Source of the DNA: G963676655 sp963676655
GTDB lineage: Bacteria; Verrucomicrobiota; Lentisphaeria; Victivallales; Victivallaceae
Direction of reading: 5' to 3'
DNA length: 64,000 nt
Assembly: GCA_963676655.2 (NCBI GenBank)
Contig: CAXXKX010000002.1
Location: 1,426,001-1,490,000 of the forward strand
Part shown: piece after piece, positions 11,301 to 19,056 of the stretch
How positions within the stretch are numbered: position 1 is the first letter of the stretch
How the letters are laid out: every line of letters begins with the position of its first letter
The notes under the pieces: generated by a model
Database searches by the model: none
The model's input: only the letters and a program-made list of their open reading frames with translations
What the model was told of the DNA's origin: nothing
Position numbers and translations under genes: made by a program

Positions 11301-12425
11301 AATAGCAAATATCACTACAGTATGTACGACGGAAATAAAAACATCATTGGTACAGTGGATGCTGCTGGTATGTTGACCTCTTTTTATGAATATAGCCAGT
11401 TTGGTAAAATTTTGACTAAATCTGGTACTTATGCCGATAGCAATAAATTCCGATTCAGCAGCGAATATCATGACGATGAAACCGTTCTTATTTACTATAA
11501 CTACCGGTACTATGATCCTGTATTGGGCAGATGGATAAGGAGGGACCCGTTAGGGGAATTAGATGATGCCGTTTATATTTTTAATGCCAACAATGGAGTC
11601 AGTTATATAGATGTTTGGGGCTTGAAAAAGGTTAAAAAGCCATATTGGAAAAAGAAAAGAAATAATAGATATGAAGCCCAAGGGGATGAATTGACTCTTA
11701 AACAATTAGCAAAAATTGTTTCAAAAAATAAAACAGGTCAAAAGGAAAAAGATTGGGTTTGTATTTGGCCAGAAAAAATGGAATATTGGACCAAATACCC
11801 AGTTGCTCAGGACTGTGCAATTGCTGATGTTTCAAATTTGGTCAAGGATTATGGTACCGTACAGTATATGATTCCAGATATAAATAAAGATACTGAAAGT
11901 GTATTTTCTCAAGGGTTATTAGCTATGTTTAAGAAAGCAGGCAAAAGTATTTTACACAGATACACGTCTGGCGCAGATGCTGCAACTAAGTTAAAAAAGC
12001 TATCTGGACAGGGCAAAACTCCCATTGGTAAGTTAGTTGTTGCAGGGCATCATGTGAAAGGTCAAGGTATATATCATGACGACATTTCATTTAAGGTAAG
12101 TGATATCATGAGTATTGCAGATGAGAACAATAACTCTAAGAATTCTCCAGAAAATGCAGCAAAGAAAATCGGCCCACCCAAATGCTGGTTTTCTAAAAAT
12201 GCAAAAATATATGGATTTGCATGTTATACCGCTGAAAAAAAAGGTTGGAGTGATAATTTTGCATCATCTGTCGCACGGGAAGGGAGTACCGTTTACGGAA
12301 CAAAAAACAGAGCGATGTTAAATAATAACGGGGTCGCGTGGATTGAGTATCATAAAAAAAAGGTTTCTAGTTATACAAAGCTAGATACATTGGATGGATG
12401 GCATCCAATATCAGGAACACAATGA
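5379..12425 (+). CDS. Full-length secreted RHS/YD-repeat polymorphic toxin (rhsA of this locus), His-Cys tip
   Basis: 2348 residues. Signal peptide 1-22 (ending SFA), an unfamiliar N-terminal domain (~25-440), a cysteine cluster C-x2-C-x-C-x2-C near residues 445-455, then YD-repeats (~630-1980) that in this family form a hollow barrel holding the toxin. The RHS core (RFSSEYHDDET...YNYRYYDP...GRWIRRDPLGE) ends near residue 2060. The tip (~2085-2348) has a LysM-like stretch (LTLKQLAKIV) and then AGHH (His2224/2225) and GFACYT (Cys2282), the spacing and context of clan CD (caspase/CHAT/DUF4347-like) cysteine peptidases. Codon 1595 is where most downstream cassettes begin to match. It is the only RHS copy in the window with a signal peptide and a complete 5' end, so it is probably the expressed one. 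RBS GGAGA precedes the ATG. Confidence 0.85.
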   Translation: MRKCQIIITLALVWMFSYHSFAQVVPLEHKEYYEPYNRIIDAINRQVEELNIDVPGLNPHPKLDANGNEELDEHGNVIMEEPFDRSNITLYNQMASQIHTEQGFAVVLKKFKKMPGEAISYTDVRALETLLLTHYKTRKQHQKITYNLYTNVTLYYPNDDPINLQNGNEEKKWYLFEKSTAYHDPPEETYSYRYYWLDEGHTISNIEVYDEWLPIPEPAQEINKGKVLIPAINTSQYQSIYEKALVPGSSIPLLWKHFINATEVIKDVEILNKLIDTYHQDYTLHNVEKVSDDTILDQSERREDASFEFALKRYFDDSGAFEGRYLTENFNFYFVGTEGTTPYWPHERYMFPVLLDEHELHWYPEDSHNREEDWWLSESKWINFDDNEIKNFTYTYNYLSYYHEKNTLVSIQGYPALLIENNCTVSIDDPNHEPKDKPELCVTCACMDCVRKFQLILNDNGLNEVSAKTLLTFTSSSYCSISGGCGLKAAVYLTARKHGNIFPACSKDLSLSGPFIGAGYQLDENSQIVKDANDNEIIDNVYNIVLIRRENGAIDAFKFKPKNWTPGSTSYPTNITDWEERGTPVNGGNRYLVRIDENKYELRFSDQYKTVYYFDKTQSATFTKVTQVRDNVELVLEGWPDAATESVNETYGRITKCTGSALIANVDYPNTNGIRVTYTNLSGNPLAQVESAYSEDSENNTGTFTLTNENDGQVTDITETVYDSLTQTTTINYKASDGTLARQMVRVRDDISDDVYTLTDTTSIPGGSSFTTITKYQKFDWDTEVIEEIEAVGTDKQKATVYGYVTDPEANGYSKLKYWITAHGNVPEASRVYNGEWGYYVYDSNHRRIKKYSPYGNSLIIVDSQTGEAVEPSSSACIVTEYDYTGVHPDDQPDDEFFNFRARSIITKILGSEVSRSYNCYLSDKTLNISCSAPGAAWNAAGNQVSSSESYPDGDAKGALKKTVAPDGLVSLYTYSSGGLVSNVNTGYSSDGATVTDGTSTTTTYNASGRVISSIVVDIASGLTISQVNNTLDGWGRITRSDQLGGLYTSTVYGCCGPDSTADVNGITTLYTYDALQRTSSTARNGISTLYTYDANDNILTTTIKGKNNTELTTTNVYNTAGELISSTAPDSSVISYSEVINADGTSTQTETHPNGTTIISVSNLDGSSKSISGTAVHPMRFEYGIENGERFTKTIYINSDQSETQWTKSYTDFLGHQYKTVYADSSYSLTEYDSAGRVIKQTSPGGIVTLTEYDNRGRIFRTAVDMNANSQIDLTVDRVTEYAYGVTTKSSATVNRRTVKSYQDGTGTPVTISVNESDVTGLQRWDTIFNQISSSITTVDRVNVQNITVNTEPGGVTITEQYTNGQLVSSTHSVLGATSYTYDEFNRQSTVSHTENSINQEVSYTYDNMGRVLTTTQMPANRVTTNVYDNMGRRTSVSLPGSRTVTYTYHDTGELATVSGSDTYPQAYTYDGLGRMKTLTTYKAYPNQPEVTTWNYDPQRGFMTSKIYADSKGPSYQYNSDGQLTKRTWARGSYTDYTYDASGSQTGIDYSDSTQDITFAYDQGGRLTTVTDAAGTHALTYNNDSTLASATIPYILNHKVDYAYDTLGRRSFMSLMNNTTPVFATSYTYDSMSRLATVSDGTNTATYTRATGSSLLTNTAITNASGTILNRARSYDNLNRLTTISNSVPSVPSVVKSYSYTYNDKDQRTKLTLADGSYWLYSYDDKGQVTGGIKYDSTGKSIPGLAFGYSFDDIGNRIYADMGMPQMRYNYTSNDLNQYTQMTVPSIIPVTGKAAIDAKVTVTKGSDSSVHATTRDGKYFKAAVPADNTSAKVTENLTINAVRFDATQDKDIVATTTRTGTADKTPQTFTYDDDGNMLTNGDWTYTWNAENRLIEAVKTNDTKLEFMYDYMGRRIDKKVYTYSPSTFNFQLSTHQKFVYDGYLQIAEFDTSNVIQKSYLWASSNTMEWQKDHTNSKYHYSMYDGNKNIIGTVDAAGMLTSFYEYSQFGKILTKSGTYADSNKFRFSSEYHDDETVLIYYNYRYYDPVLGRWIRRDPLGELDDAVYIFNANNGVSYIDVWGLKKVKKPYWKKKRNNRYEAQGDELTLKQLAKIVSKNKTGQKEKDWVCIWPEKMEYWTKYPVAQDCAIADVSNLVKDYGTVQYMIPDINKDTESVFSQGLLAMFKKAGKSILHRYTSGADAATKLKKLSGQGKTPIGKLVVAGHHVKGQGIYHDDISFKVSDIMSIADENNNSKNSPENAAKKIGPPKCWFSKNAKIYGFACYTAEKKGWSDNFASSVAREGSTVYGTKNRAMLNNNGVAWIEYHKKKVSSYTKLDTLDGWHPISGTQ
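11152..11179 (+). repeat. Four tandem 7-bp units inside rhsA
   Basis: CTTCAAC followed by three copies of TTTCAAC, encoding the STFNFQLST stretch just before the RHS core. Since 7 is not a multiple of 3, gain or loss of one unit would shift the frame and remove the core and toxin. The same four units occur at 14258-14285 in cassette A1. The other cassettes have unrelated sequence at this place. Confidence 0.8.
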
Positions 12426-12441
12426 TGAAACGGAGATATAA

Positions 12442-13056
12442 ATGAAAAGGTATGTTATTTATTTGCATGCATTGATAATAGTTTTAAGTATGGGATGTTC
12501 AACTGTTTCTTCCCCAAAGAGTATAGAGGCAAGGAAGAATTCATGGATTTTATTAGCATCAATAGAGCCTCAGGACATAAAAAAAATTTCCATATGTAAA
12601 GCGAAGAATGGTAAAACTTTTATTTTGGACGAAAATGATGAGAAAGAAATTTATTCAACAAAAAATATTGATGATTTTTATTTAATTTCTAATGGTTTAT
12701 TCTGTCATTTGAAGAGATCTCAAGGAATTGATAAATGGGGAAATAGACTTATATATGGTTGTGGTTGTGCAGGAGTGCTGTACACTATTAAAATCAAGCT
12801 GTCGGATTATGAATATACTATTTTTGCTGAGCACCCTGGATTTTCTTTTGGAGATAAAAGTATTCCATTCTATTCATATCCATTGGCATACTGGCTTAAC
12901 GATAAAGTCTTAAAAGCGACAGGGCAAAAGCCTTCAGAGTTTTTTGTTAGGTGTCTTAGTGGCGAATACGAATTAGAGCGTGGGAGAAAATATTGGTTAA
13001 GATTTAAAAAAGAAGAAGAAAATCGTTCAAAAAATTTAATACCAACAAAAAAATAA
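12442..13056 (+). CDS. Lipoprotein, candidate immunity protein for the rhsA tip
   Basis: 204 residues starting with a type II signal sequence and lipobox (LSMGC, Cys19), so it is predicted to be a lipoprotein facing the periplasm or outside. The mature part has an alternating beta pattern (YTIKIKLSDYEYTIF) and a CGC motif, with no known domain. It lies 16 bases after the rhsA stop with GGAGA before the ATG, the usual place for a cognate immunity gene. A lipoprotein would be expected if the toxin acts in the envelope. It shows faint likeness (IKKI-x-I, Y-x-I-x-I-x-L-x-x-Y) to the lipoprotein at 15533, which follows the related A1 tip. Confidence 0.6.
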   Translation: MKRYVIYLHALIIVLSMGCSTVSSPKSIEARKNSWILLASIEPQDIKKISICKAKNGKTFILDENDEKEIYSTKNIDDFYLISNGLFCHLKRSQGIDKWGNRLIYGCGCAGVLYTIKIKLSDYEYTIFAEHPGFSFGDKSIPFYSYPLAYWLNDKVLKATGQKPSEFFVRCLSGEYELERGRKYWLRFKKEEENRSKNLIPTKK

Positions 13057-13077
13057 AACAAAAATTTTTATTTTAGG

Positions 13078-13260
13078 CGTATGTGTTCAGCGAGTTCCAT
13101 TCGACAATAATGGTAATATCAATTACCATAAAAACATAATGGATTTTACTTTTTATCACTGAAAATGTGTGTAGTCAGCGAGTTTTACTACTGTATACCG
13201 TTTTGCATGCCTAAAACGGCAGAAAAATCTGAAAACAAGGCAGGAAATGACCTCTGTTAG
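13078..13260 (+). repeat. Cassette leader repeat, copy A1
   Basis: Conserved ~180-bp non-coding leader before an RHS cassette. Its parts in order are: CAGCGAGTTCCAT (13088-13100); a perfect 8-bp stem hairpin (ATGGTAAT/ATTACCAT, 13110-13129); a second CAGCGAGTT (13176-13184); a 7-bp stem hairpin (CCGTTTT/AAAACGG, 13198-13219) whose loop contains an ATG; and a 17-codon frame (MPKTAEKSENKAGNDLC) ending in TAG directly before the RHS homology at 13261. Related copies lie at 16076, 25290, 29243 and 32190. Confidence 0.8.
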
Positions 13261-13299
13261 TATATATTAAATCATAAGGCCGATTACGGTTATGATACA

Positions 13300-15519
13300 T
13301 TGGGACGCAGGACATCTATGAGTCTGATGAATAATAGTACGCCTCTGGGTGCTACCCAGTATACCTATGATAGCATGAGTCGCCTGGCGACTGTATCTGA
13401 CGGGACCCACACCGCCACTTATACCCGTGCCACCGGTTCCAATCTGCTGACTAATGCCTCTATTTCTGATGGTACTAACACCGTGCTTAATCGGGGCAGA
13501 GTTTACGATAACCTCAATAGATTAACCTCTATTACCAATTCCGTTCCTTCCGTGCCCTCCGTGGTGAAATCGTATTCCTATACTTATAACGACAAAGATC
13601 AACGCACTAAAATTACCTTTGCCGATGGTTCATATTGGGATTATACCTACGATGACAAGGGCCAGGTGGTTTCTGCGGTTCGTACCCCTGCCGCAGGCAG
13701 TACAATGCCCCTGGGTGCTACCCAGTTTGGTTACAGCTTCGACGATATCGGCAACCGGATCTATGCCGATATGGGCATGCCGCAAATGCGCTATAACTAC
13801 ACCAGTAACGCCCTGAACCAGTATACCCAAATGACTGTTCCCGGCATTATTCCGGTCACCGGCAAGGCCGCGACTGACGCCAAAGTAACCGTTACCAAAG
13901 GCTCGGATAGCAGCGTCCATGCCACTACCCGCGACGGCAAATATTTCAAAGCCGCGGTCCCGGCAGATAACACCAGTGCCAAAGTCACTGAAAACTTGAC
14001 CATCAACGCCGTCAGGTTTGATGCAACTCAGGACAAAGATGTCGTTGCAACAACCACTCGTACCGGCACTGCGGACAAAACTCCGCAAACCTTTACTTAC
14101 GACGACGACGGCAACATGCTGACCAATGGCGACTGGACCTATACCTGGAACGCTGAGAATAGGTTGATAGAAGCGGTTAAGACAAATGACACAAAGCTGG
14201 AATTCATGTATGATTATATGGGGCGTAGAATAGACAAGAAAGTTTACACTTATTCACCTTCAACTTTCAACTTTCAACTTTCAACTCACCAAAAGTTCGT
14301 TTATGACGGGTACTTGCAGATAGCCGAGTTTGACATAAGTAATGCTATTCAGAAGTCTTATACCTGGGCTGGGTCCAGTACCATGGAATGGCAAAAAGAT
14401 CATATCAACAGCAAATACCATTACAGCATGTATGATGGAAATAAAAACATTGTAGGAACAGTGGATAATACCGGTACATTGACTTCTTCATACGAATATT
14501 CACCGTTTGGGAAAATCCTCTCAAAATCCGGTACTTATGCCGATAGTAATAAATTCCGATTCAGCAGCGAACACCACGACGACGAAACCGGTCTTGTTTA
14601 CTACAATTACCGGTATTATGACCCGGAATTAGGCAGATGGATAAAACGAGACCCCGTAGGAGAAGTAGATAATTCCTTGTACATTTATATTGCAAATGAC
14701 TCTATAAGCAATACAGATATTCTCGGTTTACAACCTTTCTGGAAGAAAAAATCGAAAAATATATATGAGGCTGTTGTCGATGGAGCTACGCTAAAGCAAT
14801 TGGCTAAAATGATTACAGGAGACGAAAGTGATTCGCCGTGTATTTGGATTAAAGGGAAAAAAAAGTGGAAGAATTACCCGGCTGCTACTGAATGTGCTAA
14901 AGCAGATGTTTCTAACCTTCTTGCAAAAAGAGACGCAAGAAAACTTGGCAAGAACAACGATATATATATGGTGGCGAAGGAAGATGATGAGTTTATTGAG
15001 TCAGTCAAAAAATTGTTCCATGCCCCAAAGCCATGGACATCAGGAAAAGACGCTGCAGAACATATTCAGAAGAACAGCGGAGAAGGGAAAAAACCGATTA
15101 CACGTTTGTATATTGGGGGGCATCATCATTATGGTGCTAAAAAAATAAGTGGATTTCAAGCATCAGATCTTATTGCTGTAGCATCCCATAAGAACCAAAT
15201 AAAGAATAACGCGGAGAATTCTCGGAAAAAAATAGGGCCGCCTAAATGCTGGTTTACAAGAGACTCCGAGGTATGGGGCTTCGGTTGCATTACCGAGCGT
15301 GGATGGATGGATGACTGGGCAAAAACTGTTATGCGTAAAGGCTCAACTATTTATGGGGTAAAAGGTCCTGATCTTATATATGGAAATGGGCGCAAAATGC
15401 TATTCCGACAGGAAAAAAAGAATAAGAGGGATACTATAATAACAAACTCTGTTATTAGATCAATATTGAAACCTGAAGTACTTAAGTTAGGATGGAAAAA
15501 TACACATGGGCTCAATTAA
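13300..15519 (+). CDS. RHS orphan cassette A1: truncated RHS barrel, core and His-Cys toxin tip
   Basis: Homology to rhsA starts at codon 13261 (equivalent to rhsA codon 1595), immediately after an in-frame TAG. The first usable start is a TTG at 13300 with no ribosome-binding site, so the cassette is probably silent as it stands. Residues 1-~440 are YD repeats, near-identical to rhsA in the 10900-11340 block. The core is RFSSEHHDDETGLVYYNYRYYDP, ending RDPVGE. The tip (about 475-739) resembles the rhsA tip but is clearly diverged: LysM-like ATLKQLAKMITGD, then GGHHH (His608) and GFGC (Cys663), with IGPPKCWF conserved between them. It is therefore a second allele of the same toxin family. The 7-bp repeat is also present. 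Confidence 0.75.
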   Translation: MGRRTSMSLMNNSTPLGATQYTYDSMSRLATVSDGTHTATYTRATGSNLLTNASISDGTNTVLNRGRVYDNLNRLTSITNSVPSVPSVVKSYSYTYNDKDQRTKITFADGSYWDYTYDDKGQVVSAVRTPAAGSTMPLGATQFGYSFDDIGNRIYADMGMPQMRYNYTSNALNQYTQMTVPGIIPVTGKAATDAKVTVTKGSDSSVHATTRDGKYFKAAVPADNTSAKVTENLTINAVRFDATQDKDVVATTTRTGTADKTPQTFTYDDDGNMLTNGDWTYTWNAENRLIEAVKTNDTKLEFMYDYMGRRIDKKVYTYSPSTFNFQLSTHQKFVYDGYLQIAEFDISNAIQKSYTWAGSSTMEWQKDHINSKYHYSMYDGNKNIVGTVDNTGTLTSSYEYSPFGKILSKSGTYADSNKFRFSSEHHDDETGLVYYNYRYYDPELGRWIKRDPVGEVDNSLYIYIANDSISNTDILGLQPFWKKKSKNIYEAVVDGATLKQLAKMITGDESDSPCIWIKGKKKWKNYPAATECAKADVSNLLAKRDARKLGKNNDIYMVAKEDDEFIESVKKLFHAPKPWTSGKDAAEHIQKNSGEGKKPITRLYIGGHHHYGAKKISGFQASDLIAVASHKNQIKNNAENSRKKIGPPKCWFTRDSEVWGFGCITERGWMDDWAKTVMRKGSTIYGVKGPDLIYGNGRKMLFRQEKKNKRDTIITNSVIRSILKPEVLKLGWKNTHGLN

Positions 15520-15532
15520 AAAGAGAATTGTT

Positions 15533-16054
15533 ATGAAGTATAGGACTCTTGTTTTAATCGTATTTTACTCAATGATTTTAATGGCTTTAGGTTGTATGCA
15601 TAGAGATAAGCTTAAGCCTATTGATTCACAACAACTATTAGGAAGAGTTGCAGATGAAAATTTATGTAACAGTTTAGCTCAAAAAGACTCCTTGGAAAAA
15701 GTAATCATTTCGCGTTTTGTCGATGAAGGAATAAAGAAAATAACAATTTATGATAAACACGAATTAGAAAGTATTCAGCAATGTCTTTTTGTTGCCACTC
15801 GAAATGTGTTTATTCCTCATCAAAATATAACTGCAGGAGAGGCTCCATTCTATAAAATTGATATATACTTGAAAAATTATAAAATATCAGTATGGCTGTT
15901 TTCCAGAGGTTATTCCAGTTGTGCTTACGCAATATCGGGAAAAATGTTTCATTGTAAAGAGTTAGTGCATGCCGTTTCTCGAATCATGAAAAAATATGAA
16001 TGTAAGAGCATTCCGTCAGAGGTGCTTAAATACATAGAGAAAAATTGGCCTTAA
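15533..16054 (+). CDS. Lipoprotein, candidate immunity protein for the A1 tip
   Basis: The frame opens at 15506, inside the end of the A1 cassette, but the ATG at 15533 gives a proper lipoprotein signal (KYRTLVLIVFYSMILMALGC, lipobox LALGC-like) after AGAGAATTGTT, so 15533 is preferred. The mature part of about 150 residues is beta/alpha mixed with no recognised domain. Position directly after the toxin tip and an envelope address support an immunity role. It is distantly similar in pattern to the rhsA lipoprotein at 12442, as expected if tip alleles and immunities diverged together. This pairing is inference. Confidence 0.55.
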   Translation: MKYRTLVLIVFYSMILMALGCMHRDKLKPIDSQQLLGRVADENLCNSLAQKDSLEKVIISRFVDEGIKKITIYDKHELESIQQCLFVATRNVFIPHQNITAGEAPFYKIDIYLKNYKISVWLFSRGYSSCAYAISGKMFHCKELVHAVSRIMKKYECKSIPSEVLKYIEKNWP

Positions 16055-16075
16055 TGTCCTATCTCTTTTTAGGGG

Positions 16076-16258
16076 TGTAGGTATCTCGTGAGTTTCATGT
16101 GACGATAATGGTAATATTTATTATCATAAAAAACATAATTAATTTTACTTTTTATCAGTGAAAATGTGAGTTGTTTGACAGTTTTGCGACTGTATACCGT
16201 TTTGCATGCCTAAAACGGCAGAAAAATCTGAAAACAAGGCAGGAAATGACCTCTGTTA
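16076..16258 (+). repeat. Cassette leader repeat, copy A2
   Basis: Same order of elements as at 13078. The first box is diverged (GTGAGTTTCAT). The hairpin ATGGTAAT/ATTATCAT keeps pairing through a G-T pair. The second hairpin CCGTTTT/AAAACGG (16197-16218) is intact. The 17-codon frame ends in TAG just before the junction. Here the RHS homology resumes about seven codons later than in A1 (TATTACGCCTATGACAC), a small deletion at the join. Confidence 0.75.
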
Positions 16259-16297
16259 GTATATTACGCCTATGACACATTTGGACGCAGGAGCTCT

Positions 16298-16585
16298 ATG
16301 AGTCTGATGAACAACACAACCCCGGTTGCGACAACCAGCTACACTTATGACACCATGAGCCGCCTGGCAACGGTTTCCGATGGCACCAATACTGCCACCT
16401 ATACTCGTGCTACTGGTTCAAGCTTATTGACCAATACCGCGATAACTAATGCTTCAGGGTCAATCCTGAATCGTGCCCGTACCTATGACAACCTGAACAG
16501 GTTGACAACTATCTCTAACTCAGTGCCTTCCGTGCCGTCCGTGGTTAAATCGTATTCCTATACTTACAATGTAAGCGTTGAATGA
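16298..16585 (+). pseudogene. 5' fragment of RHS cassette A2, cut by IS66
   Basis: YD-repeat coding sequence matching rhsA from about codon 1605 on. It is interrupted after base 16570 by the IS66 element, and its last residues (VSVE) are element sequence. Joining 16570 to 19100 restores an uninterrupted frame (TYN-DKDQR) into the 3' fragment, so the cassette was intact until this insertion. An in-frame TGA at 16247 closes the frame upstream and there is no ribosome-binding site, so it was probably already a silent cassette. Confidence 0.8.
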
Positions 16586-16651
16586 CGGGCATCTTTTTTC
16601 TTATCGTGAAGGAAGTATGGTAAGCTTCAGTTAATTTAATTGGAGATTACT

Positions 16652-17041
16652 ATGACTCGAAAACAAAAAATCGTGCGCTGGGAAAAAATCCTCAAACGTC
16701 AGGTCGCAAGCGGGAAAAGTCTGTCCGGATTCTGTCGAGATGAACAGATCAACTACAAAACCGCGTTGCGGTGGCGTGACGTAATTGATGCGACGGCATC
16801 AAGTTCATCAGAGTGTCCTCAGGTAAATTTTATTGAAATACCGCAAGCTGTCGCATCGCACGTACCCGCCGGGCGTCCGGCGCGGTGGCGTCATTCCCGG
16901 TCAAAGTCGAAATCATCGAATCAATCTTCGTCAAGCTTGCTTGAACTGGAGTTTCCCGGTCGACTGATCCTGAAAATTCCGCCAGGATTCGATCCGAAGA
17001 CGTTCAGTCAAGTAGTGGAACTTTTACGGGAGGAGATATAA
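16652..17041 (+). CDS. tnpA: IS66 accessory protein TnpA (helix-turn-helix)
   Basis: About 129 residues. The basic N-terminus (MTRKQKIVRWEKILKRQ...SGKSLSGFCRDEQI) fits the helix-turn-helix of IS66 OrfA proteins, which bind the element and are needed for its transposition. The ATG at 16652 follows GGAG at the right distance; an upstream in-frame TTG at 16640 is less likely. The stop overlaps the tnpB start at 17041 (TAATG), so translation is coupled. It differs from the copy at 34402-34791 by one visible residue (Ser/Ala in GKSL-S/A-GF). Confidence 0.85.
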   Translation: MTRKQKIVRWEKILKRQVASGKSLSGFCRDEQINYKTALRWRDVIDATASSSSECPQVNFIEIPQAVASHVPAGRPARWRHSRSKSKSSNQSSSSLLELEFPGRLILKIPPGFDPKTFSQVVELLREEI

Positions 17042-17388
17042 TGCTGGGCATTCCCGCGTCAGTCAGGATTTATTTGTGTGCCGATCCGGTGGATCTGCGC
17101 AAGTCGTTCAATACGCTGCCCGGCGTGGTACGGCAGTTGATGCTGGAGGAGCCGTTAAGCGGACATCTGTTCGTCTTTTACAATAAGCGCAAAAATCTGA
17201 TGAAAATCATCTACTGGGATCGCGACGGTTATGCGATTTGGGCCAAGCGGCTGGAACGCGGCACCTTCCGGATTCCGCGCAACTTGACGGTCGCGAAGCA
17301 GCTTGATTTGCGCGAATTTCACGTGATGATCCAGGGCATTGTGCCGAAGCGTTACCACAAGCGTTTCAACCTGCCGGAAAATCGTTGA
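17041..17388 (+). CDS. tnpB: IS66 accessory protein TnpB
   Basis: 115 residues, the standard length of IS66 Orf2. The signature RIYLCADPVDLRKSFNTL and LFVFYNKRKNLMKIIYWDRDGYAIWAKRLE segments are characteristic. It is required with TnpA and TnpC for IS66 transposition; its biochemical role is unclear. The GGAGGAG just upstream lies in the end of tnpA. Identical in sequence to the protein at 34055-34402. Confidence 0.95.
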   Translation: MLGIPASVRIYLCADPVDLRKSFNTLPGVVRQLMLEEPLSGHLFVFYNKRKNLMKIIYWDRDGYAIWAKRLERGTFRIPRNLTVAKQLDLREFHVMIQGIVPKRYHKRFNLPENR

Positions 17389-17493
17389 CTCAGCCTCAAA
17401 ACAAGCTGTTTACTGCTTGAAAAAATGATGATTTATGCTATATTTTTTTATGGTAAAATCAGTCGTGTAAGCATAGGAGCGTGATAGTTTAAA

Positions 17494-19056
17494 ATGGTGG
17501 TTGAATCGATTTCAAGTCTGGCGGAAGCCAAGCAGATAATCGTAGAACAAAATGCTATTATTGAAACACTTCAAAATCAGCATAAGACAGCAATCGCAGA
17601 GCTTCAAAATCAACTTGACTGGTTCAGACGTCAGGTCTTCGGGGAAAAATCCGAACGCTTTATTGATCCGTCGCCGGATACGCTGATGTTGCCGGGATTC
17701 GATACGGCTCCGGCAAATGAGCCTCAACCTGAAACCGCATCTATCAACTACGAACGCCGGAAGCATCGCAACCAGACTGGATGGCAGAAATTCCCCGACG
17801 ATCTGCCGCGCGAAGAAATTATTATCAAGCTGCCGGCAGCCGAACGGATCGGGCCGGCCGGCCAGGAACTCAAACTGATCGGTTATGACGTTTTCGAGCG
17901 TCTGGCATGGCGCAGCAGCTATTTCGTAAAAGTCTTCAAACGTGAAAAATATGCCGACCCGAACAACGCTACCGTTGGCGTCGTGACCGCGCCGCATCCC
18001 GGCGATGCCCTCGACAGCAAGACCGGCAAGAGCAAGTTCGATGCCTCGTTTATCTCGCAGATGGTCACCGAAAAATGCCTCGATTACCTGCCGCTGTATC
18101 GTCAGCAGGAACGTCTGGCGCGGGTAGGGATCGAGGTCAACCGTTCGACCCTGTGTCGTCTTTTTGGCGGCGTCGCCGAACTGCTCACTCCTCTGTACGA
18201 ACGCAATATCGAACTGATTTTGAACAGTGAAATTATTCACGCGGATGAATCGAGCATGCGCATGCAGGATCCCGGCACGGGAAAATGCAAAAAAGCTTAT
18301 CTCTGGTGCCGGATGACCGGGATCGGTCCGCCGATAGTCGCCTTCGCCTTCGACCTTAGCCGCAGCGGCGAATCGGCAAAAAAATATCTGGGCGAATATC
18401 AGGGAACCGTGATCTCCGATCAGTACGACGCCTATATTCAATTGGAAAATGATGAAAAATGCAACCTGGAACTGGCCGGTTGCTGGGCTCACGTGCGCCG
18501 TTATTTTGAAAACGCCCTGAACGCATATCCGTCAGAGGCGGAAAAGATGTTGAAACTGATCCGGCAACTCTACATGACCGAACGTCAGGCCAAAGAAAAC
18601 GCCGCCGAACGCGGGACCGAAAAAGTCCTGTTCGAATGCCGCCAGAAATTACGCGCTAAAATCTCGCGAGACGTCGTTGACCGGATATTTGACGAGTGCG
18701 ACAGACTGAAGTTGAACAACGAACCGTCATCGTTGATCTATAAAGCCGCGAACTATGCGGCAAAAGCCCGAACGCGACTGTGTCGCTTCCTGAGTAACCC
18801 CAAAATTAATATCGATAACAATCCGGCTGAAAACGCGATCCGTCCGATCGCGCTCGGACGCAAGAATTACCTGTTTGCGGGCAATGAAACCGGCGGGCAA
18901 AATCTGGCAATGCTGCTAAGTCTGCTGGTGACCTGCAAACAGAATAAAAAGAATCCGCAAGCCTGGTTGGAATATGTCCTGACGCACCTGCAAACCACTC
19001 CGGCGCAAAATATAGACATCCTCCTGCCGCAGAACTTCCAACCGGAAGAAGAATAA
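17494..19056 (+). CDS. tnpC: IS66 DDE transposase TnpC
   Basis: 520 residues, usual for the family. The N-terminal coiled coil (AEAKQIIVEQNAIIETLQNQ) and the FGEKSER motif lead into the DDE domain. The likely catalytic acids are Asp251 (HADES), Asp309 (VISDQYDAY) and Glu446 (NNPAENAIRP). The C-terminal NYLFAGNETGGQNLAML and NPQAWLEYVLTHL motifs are typical of IS66. The 105-base gap from tnpB contains only an AT-rich stretch with a weak CAAGC/GCTTG hairpin. Identical in protein sequence to the copy at 32386-33948. Confidence 0.95.
   Translation: MVVESISSLAEAKQIIVEQNAIIETLQNQHKTAIAELQNQLDWFRRQVFGEKSERFIDPSPDTLMLPGFDTAPANEPQPETASINYERRKHRNQTGWQKFPDDLPREEIIIKLPAAERIGPAGQELKLIGYDVFERLAWRSSYFVKVFKREKYADPNNATVGVVTAPHPGDALDSKTGKSKFDASFISQMVTEKCLDYLPLYRQQERLARVGIEVNRSTLCRLFGGVAELLTPLYERNIELILNSEIIHADESSMRMQDPGTGKCKKAYLWCRMTGIGPPIVAFAFDLSRSGESAKKYLGEYQGTVISDQYDAYIQLENDEKCNLELAGCWAHVRRYFENALNAYPSEAEKMLKLIRQLYMTERQAKENAAERGTEKVLFECRQKLRAKISRDVVDRIFDECDRLKLNNEPSSLIYKAANYAAKARTRLCRFLSNPKINIDNNPAENAIRPIALGRKNYLFAGNETGGQNLAMLLSLLVTCKQNKKNPQAWLEYVLTHLQTTPAQNIDILLPQNFQPEEE

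Noticed and set aside
17512..18492. 326-codon antisense frame within tnpC (and its twin at 32950-33930)
   Set aside because: Shadow of the GC-rich transposase gene in the opposite frame; no domain or start signal.
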